A DNA stretch of 25,363 nt from Polyangiaceae bacterium (GCA_025936205.1 JAICTU010000060.1:1-25363), one strand, 5' to 3'; shown: positions 8,077-16,597, counted from the first letter of the stretch. Numbers and translations: made by a program. Notes: generated from the sequence alone by a model not told the origin.

Positions 8077-9104
8077 GCTCCCTCTACGCGAGCACCGGGC
8101 GCGAATCCCCTGCGCGCGAGCACAGCCTGCAGGAGCGGCTCTACTTGCCGCTGCAACGTCGCGTTTGCATAACCGACCCAAGCTACGTCGGCGTCGATGT
8201 CGAGCGGCGCGTCGAGCGGCCGACCCCACGGATCAGTGATCCTCACACCGACCTCTTCGGCGATCAACGCAGTGCAGACGTCGTAGGGGTGGCAGCACAG
8301 CCCGCTCGGCTGACCTCGCTCGCGGAGCAGCTCGCGCATCAGTGGCCGCAGATCGGCGTTAAAGCGATCGTGCCCCACGGCCAGCTCATACAGCTGACCT
8401 CCGGTGGACGCGTACTGGTCTTCGAAACACAGCGCCTTGCCCTGAGGAGAGGGGCCGAGCAGCGCCAGCATCAGCTCCTCGTCGATGGCGGCCAGCTCGT
8501 CGCGCGCGCCCGGGAAAAAGCGCGTGATCATGGCGTAGCCGTGGCGAAGATTGTCGGCCCGTGAGGGGCGAATCGGTAGCATCGCGCGCTCGCCTGTCAG
8601 GCGATTGAAGCGCTCGAGCGTCGCGCCGCGGCCGCGTATCGCCCACAGCTCATCCGAGAGGTGCTGCTTGCGCGTCGGGATCTCCGTCTGAGCGGCGATG
8701 ATGATGTCGCTGAGCCGGGTTTGAGGGCCGCGCTCGGGCGCAATCGCACCGAGCACCCAGGCGCTGCGCTTCTGATACATGATGCCGCGCGTGCCATCGA
8801 TGGGATCGATGATGAAGCGCCAAGCGGCGGGCGACTGGCGGCCGCGCGGCAAGGTCAGTTCTCCACCAGGCAGCCCCTCGGCAACCAGCACCACCCCACC
8901 AATGGCTGCAGCCGCGGCTTCCAGCCGCTCCAGCAATAGAGCCTCGCTGACCTTGTCGATCCGATAGATGGTGTCACCGGGGCCGTCGTCCGCCACCGCG
9001 CCGAGCTCGCTCGGAGATTGGCGTTGGCAAGCTTCCACCACGGCGTCGCGGATCGCGCGTTGCACTTCGCGGAGCAGAGCCAGCAGCGCGGCGAGATCCG
9101 TCAT
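8073..9104 (-). CDS. Inositol-monophosphatase-family sugar/nucleotide phosphatase
   Basis: Predicted metal-dependent phosphatase of the IMPase/FBPase/CysQ superfamily, 343 residues (the family usually has 260-300). Visible metal-site motifs are VAEG (E76), [10 protein letters not shown] (D100 and D103) and [12 protein letters not shown] (D275). The family is known to act on inositol phosphates, PAP, and some sugar 1-phosphates including galactose 1-phosphate. It is the middle gene of a three-gene operon. Its ATG overlaps the stop of the GalT-like gene (ATGA) and its TGA overlaps the kinase ATG (ATGA), so translational coupling is likely. Between a sugar 1-kinase and a uridylyltransferase it may hydrolyse excess sugar 1-phosphate. 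That role is inference. Confidence 0.8.
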   Translation of the reverse strand: MTDLAALLALLREVQRAIRDAVVEACQRQSPSELGAVADDGPGDTIYRIDKVSEALLLERLEAAAAAIGGVVLVAEGLPGGELTLPRGRQSPAAWRFIIDPIDGTRGIMYQKRSAWVLGAIAPERGPQTRLSDIIIAAQTEIPTRKQHLSDELWAIRGRGATLERFNRLTGERAMLPIRPSRADNLRHGYAMITRFFPGARDELAAIDEELMLALLGPSPQGKALCFEDQYASTGGQLYELAVGHDRFNADLRPLMRELLRERGQPSGLCCHPYDVCTALIAEEVGVRITDPWGRPLDAPLDIDADVAWVGYANATLQRQVEPLLQAVLARRGFAPGARVEGA

Positions 9105-10129
9105 CGACGATGCCGGTAATGGAGCGCGGATGCTGCGCGCAGCTCCGCGGCCTTGTCCTCGGGTGAGGTATCACTGATGAACCCCCCCGCCCCCACCTCG
9201 GGGCCCGCCAAATACTTCAGCAGGTTCGGCTTGCGCAGCGGTGGATGAATCTGGATGTGGAAATGGTGGTACCCGGAGTAGTCCTGGCCATCCGTCGGCG
9301 CCTGGTGCAACGCCAGCACGTAGGGAAAGGGCATTTCCCACAGATTGTCGAAGCGCACGAGCAGCTCGAGCAGCGCAGCGGCCAGATCTCGAACTTCGCT
9401 GCGGGAGAGCTGCGCCAGGCTCGGGTGAGATGCCCTGGGCGCGACGATGGCGTCGTAGGCGTAACGCGCAAAGTACGGCACGAACGCGACTGCCCCATCA
9501 TTCTCCACGACCCAGCGCCGCCCATCCATCCGCTCCGCCGCCAGGATGTCCTGAAAGAGCACGCGCCCCGTCTCGCGGCGATGGGCACGCTCCGCGTCCA
9601 GCTCGACCTCCATGCCCTTGAACACGAAATTGGTCGCATAGATCTGACAGTGCGGATGCGGGTTCGAGACGCCCACGGCCTCGCCACGGTTCTCGAACAC
9701 CAGCACGTGATTCACCTCGGGACGCGCGCCGAGCTCGCGGTACTGCTCCTGCCAGACCTCCAGGAGCCGGACGACACCGGGCAGGTCCAGCTCCGCCAGG
9801 CTGAGGTCATGCCGCGGCGTGTAGCACACCACGCGCGCCACGCCCCGCGCGGGACGGCTTTGATAGATGCCAGGCGCCGGCAGCTCCAGCGGAGCGTCGG
9901 GACTGACGCAGGGATGGTCGTTCTCGAAGACGAAGACGCCGGAGTAGTCAGGATTGCGGACGCCACTCACCCGCGCATTGCCAGGGCACAGGTAACAATC
10001 GCTCACGTGTGCCGGGACCTCGCGCACGACGCGCTTCAGCGACTCTGTGTTCCACGGACGATTCTGACGATGGGCGGCGACGACCACCCATTCGCGGCGC
10101 AACGGGTGCCAGCGCTGCTCCCATGTCAT
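9101..10129 (-). CDS. galT: GalT-family hexose/pentose-1-phosphate uridylyltransferase
   Basis: Histidine-triad-superfamily enzyme that transfers UMP from UDP-glucose to a sugar 1-phosphate. The 342-residue length matches bacterial GalT. Diagnostic features are an N-terminal CYLCPGN zinc-type motif (Cys45, Cys48), the FENDHP segment, and the active site [11 protein letters not shown] with H158-P-H160, where H160 is the nucleophile by homology. The C-terminal HFHIQIHPP stretch is also typical. It is the first gene of the operon, with AGTAGG about 8 nt before the ATG. L-arabinopyranose is D-galactopyranose without the C6 hydroxymethyl group. A GalT paired with an arabinokinase could therefore make UDP-arabinose; this is inference, and ordinary Leloir function is the alternative. 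Confidence 0.9.
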   Translation of the reverse strand: MTWEQRWHPLRREWVVVAAHRQNRPWNTESLKRVVREVPAHVSDCYLCPGNARVSGVRNPDYSGVFVFENDHPCVSPDAPLELPAPGIYQSRPARGVARVVCYTPRHDLSLAELDLPGVVRLLEVWQEQYRELGARPEVNHVLVFENRGEAVGVSNPHPHCQIYATNFVFKGMEVELDAERAHRRETGRVLFQDILAAERMDGRRWVVENDGAVAFVPYFARYAYDAIVAPRASHPSLAQLSRSEVRDLAAALLELLVRFDNLWEMPFPYVLALHQAPTDGQDYSGYHHFHIQIHPPLRKPNLLKYLAGPEVGAGGFISDTSPEDKAAELRAASALHYRHRR

Positions 10130-10152
10130 TGGAGCAACCTACTCCGCGCAGA

Positions 10153-10165
10153 TTGCTGCCAGCAA
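10153..10165. promoter_or_regulatory. 13-bp palindrome in the galT-like promoter
   Basis: TTGCTGCCAGCAA is a perfect inverted repeat around one central base. It lies about 24-36 bp upstream of the galT-like ATG, a typical repressor position. It does not match the other palindromes of the window, so its regulator is unknown and it could be chance. Confidence 0.3.
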
Positions 10166-10204
10166 CCTCGCCCACGGCGCACAGCCCAGGAGAGCTCACC
10201 AGCG

Positions 10205-10211
10205 ACGCAAA
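10205..10211. promoter_or_regulatory. ACGCAAA-type site upstream of the galT-like operon
   Basis: GCGACGCAAATCCAG contains the shared ACGCAAA half-site in the same orientation relative to the gene as upstream of GH8 and CE1-2 (TTTGCGT in gene sense). It lies about 76-82 bp from the ATG. A degenerate second half ACTCAAT starts 21 bp further upstream (10226). It suggests the sugar-activation operon is co-regulated with the hydrolases. Confidence 0.4.
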
Positions 10212-10272
10212 TCCAGATCCTGCGGACTCAATCCGACACGATCGTGCGCTCAGGCTTGCCGGGCTCGGCCGC

Positions 10273-11574
10273 TCAGTCGCGACAGGCCGCCGGAGTGCCG
10301 CGACAGCGCTCGCCGCGACCACACTGGACGGCGTCGAAACCCGTGCGATCGGCGTTGCAGACGAGCAGCACGTCGCGGCCGTCGCAGTCGGTATCGCCCA
10401 CATTGCAAGCGGGCGCCGTGCAGCTGCCGTCGCCGGGATTGCACAGCGCAGCGGACGCACAGGGCGAACCAACGTCGACCAGAGCGTTGCGCCCGGGCGC
10501 GCATCTCTGGGGCTGCGCTCCGCGGCAGCCCCGATCGGCGGCCGCGCAGACGGGAGGGTCGCAGCGACGAGCTGCGGCGTTGCACAGATCAGCGCTGACG
10601 CAGGTCTGGCTCTGCCAGCCGATCAGCGGATCGTTACAGGTCTGCAGCGTGGCGCCATTGCAGCGCGAGCCGCCCTCGATGCACGGGTCGCGACACTCGA
10701 GCGCCATCGGATCGCAGCCGCCTGCGGAAACGCAGTTGGCGATCGGATCGCTCCCGTCGCGCCGCGCCCGGCACTGCATCAAGGTGTCGCCCACGCAGCT
10801 GCGCGTGCCGGCTTCACAACTCGGCGTCTCGCAGCCCTGGGCTCCGCGCGTGGCGTCGCACAGCTCCGGCGTTGCGCAGCGCTGGAAGTCTGCCCAGGCA
10901 TCGCGGCCATCGCTGCAGCGCTGCAGCAGCGTGCCCTCACAGCGGAATTGCCCGGCGTCACACACCGGCTCCGCGCACCCGACACCGCCGTCCGGGCTCT
11001 CCCCGCACAGCTGCGCGGTGGCGCACGGCGCGTCGCTGGTCGGCACGAAAGCGCCGGCGGGGGGCTCGCACACCTCGATGCGCCCGCCGTTACAGCGCTT
11101 GTCGCCAAAGGTGCAGGGCAGCACCGTACAGCCGAGCCGCGGATCGCAGCGCTCATTTTCCGCGCAGACCTGCGCGTCGGTGTAACCCGTCTGGCCCGTG
11201 TTGCAGGCGCGCAGCGTCTGGCCCTCGCAGACGCGATCCGCGGCCGCACAGCGCGGTGGCGCACAGCTCGTGCCCAGGGTCGTGCGCCCGAGCTCGCACA
11301 GGTCCGGCGTGGCGCAGGAGTCCACCACCTTCCAGTTGCCGAAGTCCGCGTCGCACTCCTCCAGCAGCCCGCCCAGGCAGCGCGTCTGGCCGGTATCACA
11401 CAGCCGAGGCAGCCCCGACGAGGCCGTGCCCGTGGGCTCCAGCGGCTCCATCTGCTGGTCCACGTCCCTTGGCGGCGGCGTTTCCACCGGATCGCGCAGG
11501 TCCACGTCGCCGAGCAGTTGAGCGCAGCCTGCCGTCCAGCAGAGCGCGAGCAGGACGAGTGGGACAGGCCGCAT
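10273..11574 (-). CDS. Secreted Cys-rich lipoprotein with eight tandem six-Cys repeats
   Basis: Function unknown. From the ATG at 11574 the product has 433 residues. The leader MRPVPLVLLALCWTAGC is a lipoprotein-like signal with Cys at about 17. After a Pro-rich linker come eight repeats of about 42-50 residues. Each follows C-x6-C-x(7-8)-C, then a W/F/Y-rich gap, C-x4-C and a final C (for example RCNGATLQTC followed by SADLCN). Most Cys are probably disulfide-bonded, giving a stiff extracellular stalk or adhesive rod. Such Cys-rich surface repeats are common in myxobacteria. The frame is open upstream to 11844, but the leader fixes the start. It precedes the galT-like operon on the same strand by 143 bp and may be independent. 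No catalytic motif is seen. Confidence 0.75.
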   Translation of the reverse strand: MRPVPLVLLALCWTAGCAQLLGDVDLRDPVETPPPRDVDQQMEPLEPTGTASSGLPRLCDTGQTRCLGGLLEECDADFGNWKVVDSCATPDLCELGRTTLGTSCAPPRCAAADRVCEGQTLRACNTGQTGYTDAQVCAENERCDPRLGCTVLPCTFGDKRCNGGRIEVCEPPAGAFVPTSDAPCATAQLCGESPDGGVGCAEPVCDAGQFRCEGTLLQRCSDGRDAWADFQRCATPELCDATRGAQGCETPSCEAGTRSCVGDTLMQCRARRDGSDPIANCVSAGGCDPMALECRDPCIEGGSRCNGATLQTCNDPLIGWQSQTCVSADLCNAAARRCDPPVCAAADRGCRGAQPQRCAPGRNALVDVGSPCASAALCNPGDGSCTAPACNVGDTDCDGRDVLLVCNADRTGFDAVQCGRGERCRGTPAACRD

Positions 11575-12010
11575 CGCTCGGAACGATATACGATGCACGC
11601 CGCGGAGACACCACGCACGATATTGGTGCAATTTGCAACCATTACGGTAGCTAACTGTGCGCTGTGGCTTCATTTTTGTCTGCGAAGGACTCGCAGTACT
11701 GCGCCCAGATTCAGGGTTTCGGGCCCGCCGGCGCCGAGCCGGAGGCGTTGCGGTCGGGGCCCGGAGGGCAGCAGCGGGCTCATCCTGGAGGGCACTGCGA
11801 CGTCCGGGTCCGAGCCTGAAACGCTGGGAACTGGACTCGTGCACGCGCCTCAGCAGTGGCCACCCACGGCGTCTTCATGTCGTTTCCACGCCGATCGATT
11901 GTTCAAATGCGTCGCAGACGGGTTGCTGGCGGCGTCGCACTGCTCCCGGGTCGACGAAAGGCCTTGCCGAACGCGTCGACGTTGGCGAAACCACGGCCAT
12001 CGTCACTCTC
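11575..12010. promoter_or_regulatory. Divergent intergenic region between Cys-rich lipoprotein and XylR-2
   Basis: These 436 bp hold no gene I can support. The XylR-2 frame is open back to 11657 but encodes an Arg-rich sequence without a domain. Near the lipoprotein start lies an imperfect palindrome, GGTGCAATTTGCAACC (11625-11640), with the core TGCAATTTGCA being perfect. Near XylR-2, AATGCGTC at 11906-11913 is followed 21 bp later by a second GCGTC. This is a possible degenerate copy of the TTTGCGTC element and could support autoregulation. Both sites are tentative. Confidence 0.35.
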
Positions 12011-13201
12011 ATGTGGCGGCAACAGGTGGACTTGCACCCGAGCATAGCCGCACCGCACGTTCTGCTCGCTTTGCCAACTTCGGCAGCCTGGGCCCGCTGG
12101 GTCTGTCGCGGCTTTGCCGGCGCGGCGGCGCGGCAAGGCTGGGTGGTGCTCAGCTATCCCCCCGAGATCGACCTGGACTGGGTTGCTGCCACCTGGCCGC
12201 TGCACGCGGCGGTGTTGGGTCCGTCGAGCTCGGGACCTTGGCCCGCGCGGTTGAAGAGCTGCGTCTCCGTCGCGGTGAATAGCGATCGCTCTGCAGAAGG
12301 TATCGCCTCCGTGTGCCTCGATGAAACACGCGTGGCCGAGCAAGCGGTGGCTCATCTGCTGTCACGCGGGCTGCGAACGTTCACCACGTTTCGACTGGAC
12401 CCTTCGGGTAGCGGCGAGGGGCTGGAGCGCCGCTTTCGGCAAGCTGCTGCAGCAGCTGGAGGCCGGCTCGAGCCGGCGTGGGCCGGCAACGCGCTACAGT
12501 CCGCCGCTGCCTGCGAGAACCCAGCCGAGATTGTGGCGTGGCTATCGCGCCTGGCGACCCCGTGCGGCATCTTCGCCAGTTGCGACAGCTGGGCCCGGGT
12601 CATCACGCGCTACGCCCCGGCAGCGGGCCTGCGGATCCCGGAAGACCTGGCGGTGATCGGCGTCGACAATGATCTCACGGAGTGCGAGCTCGCGGGACCT
12701 TCGCTGTCCAGCGTGGCGGTGCCTTGGGCTTGCATCGGCGAGGAGGCCGCTGGCCTGGTGCAGCGCGCGCTTCAGGGAGAGCCGATCGCCGGGGAGCGAG
12801 TGCGCATCACGACAGCCGACGTGGTGGTCCGGCAATCGTCGGATACGTTCGCCGTCGAGGACGCATTGGTACAGCGTGCCATGCGCTGGATTCGCCAGCA
12901 CGCGGGAGGTCGGCTGAGCGTGCCCATGGTGGCCGCCGCCGTGGGCGTACCCCGCCAGAAATTGGATCGGCGCTTTCGCCGCGTTCTCGGCAGCACGGTG
13001 CTGGAGCAGATCCGCCGAGCACGAATCGACATCGCCCGTGATCTGCTGTCCAGAACGGAGCTACCGCTGGTGGACGTCGCGCCGCGCAGCGGCTTCACCA
13101 ATGTGTCGTTGCTCAGCGTCGCCTTTCAGAGGGAGCTGGGCCTGCCGCCGGGGGCCTACCGGCGCCGCGCGCGCAGCCTGCTGACGGCGCGCGCGGAGTA
13201 A
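12011..13201 (+). CDS. XylR-type transcriptional regulator 2 (LacI-like sensor plus AraC HTH)
   Basis: Predicted sugar-binding transcription factor, 396 residues from the ATG at 12011, matching the E. coli XylR length. The sensor half contains APHVLLALPTSAAWARWVCRGF, SVCLDETRVAEQAVAHLLSRG, CGIFASCDSWAR and LAVIGVDNDLTECEL. The C-terminal 100 residues form the AraC DNA-binding domain, with MRWIRQHAGG, RQKLDRRFRRVLGSTVLEQIRRAR and RSGFTNVSLLSVAFQRELG. A longer open frame upstream lacks homology-like features, and no strong Shine-Dalgarno is visible at 12011. It converges on GH51-2, with only 3 bp between stops. It is the most divergent of the three local paralogues in the sensor half by eye, so it may recognise a different ligand. 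Confidence 0.85.
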   Translation: MWRQQVDLHPSIAAPHVLLALPTSAAWARWVCRGFAGAAARQGWVVLSYPPEIDLDWVAATWPLHAAVLGPSSSGPWPARLKSCVSVAVNSDRSAEGIASVCLDETRVAEQAVAHLLSRGLRTFTTFRLDPSGSGEGLERRFRQAAAAAGGRLEPAWAGNALQSAAACENPAEIVAWLSRLATPCGIFASCDSWARVITRYAPAAGLRIPEDLAVIGVDNDLTECELAGPSLSSVAVPWACIGEEAAGLVQRALQGEPIAGERVRITTADVVVRQSSDTFAVEDALVQRAMRWIRQHAGGRLSVPMVAAAVGVPRQKLDRRFRRVLGSTVLEQIRRARIDIARDLLSRTELPLVDVAPRSGFTNVSLLSVAFQRELGLPPGAYRRRARSLLTARAE

Positions 13202-13204
13202 CGC

Positions 13205-14803
13205 TCACTCGACGGCGATGTCCGTGGCTGTCTTGGACGGGGGCGTCAGCGTGATCTGATCGCCCTCGATCCGAAACGCCTCGAACGGAGCCGGCGTGAC
13301 ACCGGGAGCAACGCCGAAGTCGTTCAGAGCAGTCATGGCCGGCGCTGTCAGCGTACGGCCGCTCACCTTCCGCGCCGGAGCGCCGGTGATCTTCAGCTTC
13401 AGCTCGGACTTCCGATTCGGATCCAAGTTGACGACAGACAGATGCACGATGCCGTGAGCGTCTCGCGAGGCCGAGGCATGCAGCGTGGGCACGCTTCCCT
13501 GCCCCAGCGCGTAGCGTGGAGCATGAAGCTCGACGGGGAGCGAGGTGGCATCGCGGTGCACCCGATACATGTCGTAGACATGATACGTTGGCGTCAGCAC
13601 CATCTGGGGGCCCTTGGTCAGGATCAGCGCCTGGAGGACATTGATCGCCTGCGCCGAGGCCGCGGCTCGCACGCGATCCGAGTGCTGGTTGAAGAGATTC
13701 AGATTGATGCCCGCGACCACGGCGTCGCGCAGCGTGTTCTGCTGATAGAGCGGACTCGCGCCGGGCTCGGTATCGTACCAGGTGCCCCACTCGTCGACGA
13801 CCAGCGCCACGCGCTTTTTCGGATCGTACTTGTCCATGATCGCGCTGTGCTTGGACAGGAACGTGCCCATGCGCAGCGTGCGCATCAATGTCGCGTGCCA
13901 CTCGGGCTCACCGAACCGAGTGGCTGAACCCTTCGCGTCCCAGTTGCCGGTCGGCAGCGTGTAGTAGTGCAGCGATAGGCCGTCCATGAACTTGGCCGCC
14001 TGCGCCATCAGCACACCAGTCCATGCGTACTGTTCGTCGGAGGGGCCGCTTGCGATGCGCTCGAACGCCGTGTCCGAATACTTTTTGACGAAGGTCGCAA
14101 ACTGCTTGTACGTGTCGGCGTAGAACTCCGCGCGCATGTTGCCGCCGCAGCCCCAGTTCTCATTGCCGATACCGATCAGCTTGACCTTCCAGGGCTTCTG
14201 CCGCCCATTCTTGCGGCGCAGCCGCGCGAGCTCCGAGTCGCTGTCCGAGGTCATGTACTCCAGCCACTCCGCCATCTCTCGAGGGCTGCCGCTGCCCACG
14301 TTGATGCTGATGTACGGCTCGGCGCCGATCAGCTCCGCGAAGTCCATGAACTCGTGCAGACCGAAGGCGTTCGTCTCCGCCCCGCCCCACCAGGTGTTGG
14401 CGCGGTGCGGCCGCTGATTGCGCGGCCCGATGCCGTCGCGCCAGTGGTACTCATCGGCAAAGCACCCACCAGGCCAACGCAGGAGGGGGAGCTGGAGCTT
14501 GCGCAGCGCCGCGATCACATCGTTGCGCATGCCGCGCGTGTTCGGGATGGGGGAGCCCTCACCCACCCAGATACCCTCGTAAATGCCGCGGCCCAGGTGC
14601 TCGGCGAAGTTGCCGTAGATTCGGCTATCAATCTTCGCCCCAGGCTGATCAGCGCGGATCGTCAGCGCGGCATCGAAGCTGGGTACGGATCGCGCCGCCG
14701 CCGAGCTTGCGGCTGCCGAGGGTGCCTGCGCAAAAGCGGGCGGGTTGATCAGCAAGAAGAAGAGCGCGAGGCTCCAGGCACAGCCACGAGAGACGATGTG
14801 CAT
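13205..14803 (-). CDS. Secreted alpha-L-arabinofuranosidase, GH51 (canonical type)
   Basis: Predicted retaining arabinofuranosidase of the compact GH51 type (532 residues including leader; typical members have about 500). A signal peptide with the hydrophobic stretch [15 protein letters not shown] suggests export, whereas many canonical GH51 enzymes are cytoplasmic. Hallmarks are [20 protein letters not shown] (about 62-81), [14 protein letters not shown] (about 108-121), acid/base E215 in [11 protein letters not shown] and nucleophile E338 in [12 protein letters not shown]-terminal beta-sandwich completes the family layout. The start has GAAAGGA about 8 nt upstream. It is not a close duplicate of the GH51 at 79-2070, which has a CBM-like insertion and a DNE acid/base motif. 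It is divergent from XylR-3, with a shared promoter region. Confidence 0.93.
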   Translation of the reverse strand: MHIVSRGCAWSLALFFLLINPPAFAQAPSAAASSAAARSVPSFDAALTIRADQPGAKIDSRIYGNFAEHLGRGIYEGIWVGEGSPIPNTRGMRNDVIAALRKLQLPLLRWPGGCFADEYHWRDGIGPRNQRPHRANTWWGGAETNAFGLHEFMDFAELIGAEPYISINVGSGSPREMAEWLEYMTSDSDSELARLRRKNGRQKPWKVKLIGIGNENWGCGGNMRAEFYADTYKQFATFVKKYSDTAFERIASGPSDEQYAWTGVLMAQAAKFMDGLSLHYYTLPTGNWDAKGSATRFGEPEWHATLMRTLRMGTFLSKHSAIMDKYDPKKRVALVVDEWGTWYDTEPGASPLYQQNTLRDAVVAGINLNLFNQHSDRVRAAASAQAINVLQALILTKGPQMVLTPTYHVYDMYRVHRDATSLPVELHAPRYALGQGSVPTLHASASRDAHGIVHLSVVNLDPNRKSELKLKITGAPARKVSGRTLTAPAMTALNDFGVAPGVTPAPFEAFRIEGDQITLTPPSKTATDIAVE

Positions 14804-15112
14804 CAGTGTTCCTTTCTCGGTGCTGTAGCGAGACCGAGTGTCTGTTTCAACCCGGCACCGTGCCCATCGGCGTACCTGTATTGCACACCTGACTCACAAT
14901 GACCGAAAGCGAGCGCCGGCGTCTCGGTTTGAGTCGTCAGCGCTGCACGCGCGCTCGCGCAAGCACCGGAGCGGAGATTTTCGAAGCGAGGCGCGTCGGG
15001 AGTGACCGGCAATTGTGTTATGGTGACAGCAAGAAACGCAACCTGCGGCTGGCGCTGACGCATCTGCGACTCAGGCGTGACTGGTTGTGGCGATTGCTCT
15101 CCCACGCTCGAC
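14804..15112. promoter_or_regulatory. Divergent intergenic region GH51-2 / XylR-3
   Basis: These 309 bp separate the divergent GH51-2 and XylR-3 starts and hold no supportable gene. The main feature is the direct-repeat element at 15036-15064, close to XylR-3 and about 230-260 bp from GH51-2. An open frame from 14899 on the + strand lacks protein-like features and is not called. Confidence 0.5.
15036..15064. promoter_or_regulatory. 22-bp-spaced direct repeat (ACGCAAA type) at XylR-3/GH51-2
   Basis: ACGCAAC (15036-15042) and ACGCATC (15058-15064) start exactly 22 bp apart, in the same orientation relative to GH51-2 as the element upstream of GH8. They lie about 50-77 bp upstream of the XylR-3 ATG. 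That position suits both autoregulation and activation of GH51-2. The half-sites are one to two bases off ACGCAAA. Confidence 0.5.
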
Positions 15113-16312
15113 ATGAGTGGCTCCAACGACGCCAATGCGACGACCTCGAGTCCGCGGGTCCTCATCCTCCTGAAGACAGAAGCGGCTTGGTCGCGCGGAG
15201 TTCTGCGTTCGTTTGCCCGTTCAGCGAACGACCACGGCTGGACGCCATTGCACTATCACCCCGATGCCAACGTGGGCTGGCTGGTGAAGGAGTGGGCGCC
15301 TGCGGCCGTGGTTGTCGGTCCGGCGCTGTCCCGGCAGGAGCTAGCGACCTTCGCGCCGTTGCCGCTGATCTCCGTGGCCTTCGATCGCAGCGCCGATGGC
15401 GTTGCCTCGGTCTGTCTCGACGAAGCAGCCATCGGGCTCCTGGCGTTGGAGCATTTGCTCGCCACCGGACTGCGGCGTTTCAGCTGCTTCCGGTTGAGCG
15501 GCTCGCCTTACATCATCGAGCGGGAGCGTGCCTTCGTGGCCGGAGCACGCGCCGCCGGCGCGATGGTATCGGCTTGCTGGAGCAGCGAGGAAGCACCCGG
15601 GGCAGAGAGCCCGGCGGCCATTCTCCAGTGGCTGCGCGAGCTGCCCAAGCCCTGTGGGATCTTCACTTGCACGGACCGCTGGGGCGCGCTGGTGGCGCGC
15701 TACGCGCGGGTCGCCGGGTTGCGGATTCCGGAAGACGTCGCGCTCGTCGGCGCCGACAATGACATGCTGGAGTGCGAGCTGATCGTGCCGCCGCTGTCGA
15801 GCGTGATCATACCCTGGCACGGTGTCGGGCAAAGCGCCGCCGACCTGGTCCACCTGGCTCTCTCTGGAACCGCGATCGCCGGCAAGCGCAGCGTGCTCGG
15901 GCCCATCGCCGTCGCGGGGCGGCGCTCCTCCGACGTATTCGCCGCCGATGACCCGCTGGTGACCAAGGCCTTGCGCTGGATCCGCAGCAATGCCGGACGG
16001 CGCATCACCGTGGACATGGTGGCCCGTGCTCTGGGAGGGGGCCGCCAGCGCCTCGAGCGCCGGTTTCGTGCGGTGCTGCAGCGCACCGTCCATGAAGAGA
16101 TCCGGCGCTCCCACGTGGATGTCGCGAAGGGTCTGCTGGAGACGACGGACCTGAGCTTGGCGCAGATCGCCGCACAGAGCGGGTTCACGAATGCATCGCT
16201 GTTGAGCGTCGCCTTTCGCCGGGAGCTGGGCAACGCGCCGGGCGTGTATCGGCGCCGGGTCCAGCAAGAGCTGGGCCGCGCCGCAGAAGCTGGAGCGGCT
16301 CGCCTGGAGTAG
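15113..16312 (+). CDS. XylR-type transcriptional regulator 3 (LacI-like sensor plus AraC HTH)
   Basis: Predicted pentose- or oligosaccharide-responsive regulator of 399 residues from the ATG at 15113; a GTG at 15077 would add 12 residues. The sensor half shows RVLILLKTEAAWSRGVLRSF, SVCLDEAAIGLLALEHLLATG, CGIFTCTDRWG and VALVGADNDMLECEL. The AraC domain contains LRWIRSNAGRRITVDMVARA, RQRLERRFRAVL and QSGFTNASLLSVAFRRELG. It is very like XylR-1 (for example the shared LEHLLATGLR and PIAVAxRRSS segments), suggesting duplication. It is divergent from GH51-2, the classical arrangement of regulator and target. No strong Shine-Dalgarno is seen at either start. Confidence 0.87.
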   Translation: MSGSNDANATTSSPRVLILLKTEAAWSRGVLRSFARSANDHGWTPLHYHPDANVGWLVKEWAPAAVVVGPALSRQELATFAPLPLISVAFDRSADGVASVCLDEAAIGLLALEHLLATGLRRFSCFRLSGSPYIIERERAFVAGARAAGAMVSACWSSEEAPGAESPAAILQWLRELPKPCGIFTCTDRWGALVARYARVAGLRIPEDVALVGADNDMLECELIVPPLSSVIIPWHGVGQSAADLVHLALSGTAIAGKRSVLGPIAVAGRRSSDVFAADDPLVTKALRWIRSNAGRRITVDMVARALGGGRQRLERRFRAVLQRTVHEEIRRSHVDVAKGLLETTDLSLAQIAAQSGFTNASLLSVAFRRELGNAPGVYRRRVQQELGRAAEAGAARLE

Positions 16313-16317
16313 CCGCG

Positions 16318-16347
16318 ATCGCGTCCGCAGGGGTTTGCATTTGCGTC
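16318..16347. promoter_or_regulatory. 22-bp-spaced TTTGCGTC direct repeat, distal CE1-1 site
   Basis: ATCGCGTC (16318-16325) and TTTGCGTC (16340-16347) start 22 bp apart on the gene strand, just after the XylR-3 stop codon. This copies the spacing seen upstream of GH8 and CE1-2. It is about 330 bp upstream of CE1-1, so it may be a distal or looping site. Confidence 0.45.
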
Positions 16348-16583
16348 GTCGCGGGAGCCACCGTCGCCTCATTGATTGAACTTCCGGCGCTGCTGGCTAC
16401 CATGCCCGAGCAGCACAGTGGTGCTACGCGCCCGCCGCGATTTTTGCCAGGCGGTGCACGCAAAGTGACATCAAAGCAGCGCTCCCTACCTTTCGGCGCT
16501 GCTGCGATGTCTCTCGAGGATACCGGCAGCCGCGCCCCGGCCGGCACTGGGGCGAGGCTGCCGCTCGATAGCCAACACGTAAC

Positions 16584-16597
16584 TTTGCGTTTGCGTC
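16584..16597. promoter_or_regulatory. Tandem TTTGCG site, proximal CE1-1 promoter
   Basis: TTTGCGTTTGCGTC contains two abutting TTTGCG units and ends in the full TTTGCGTC motif. It lies about 78-91 bp upstream of the ATG at 16675, nearly the distance of the galT-like site from its start. No good partner exists 22 bp away, so its occupancy is uncertain. Confidence 0.45.

Noticed and set aside
6616..8172. Long + strand open frame opposite the kinase
   Set aside because: The antisense translation is His/Arg/Gln-rich with no motif, while the - strand carries complete GHMP motifs.
6556..8229. Galactokinase with an N-terminal extension to 8229
   Set aside because: The extension is Arg/Ala-rich and overlaps the phosphatase; the ATGA overlap at 8073-8076 gives a better start, and the motifs fit arabinokinase better than galactokinase.
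11657..12010. 118-residue N-terminal extension of XylR-2
   Set aside because: Arg-rich translation without homology-like features; the paralogues begin at the equivalent of 12011.
9245..12282. Overlapping long + strand frames across galT-like and Cys-rich genes
   Set aside because: They are antisense shadows; the - strand has HPH and regular Cys repeats, and the + translations are low in complexity.
16458..16464. ACGCAAA in reverse orientation upstream of CE1-1
   Set aside because: No partner 22 bp away and orientation opposite to the others; not counted as a site.
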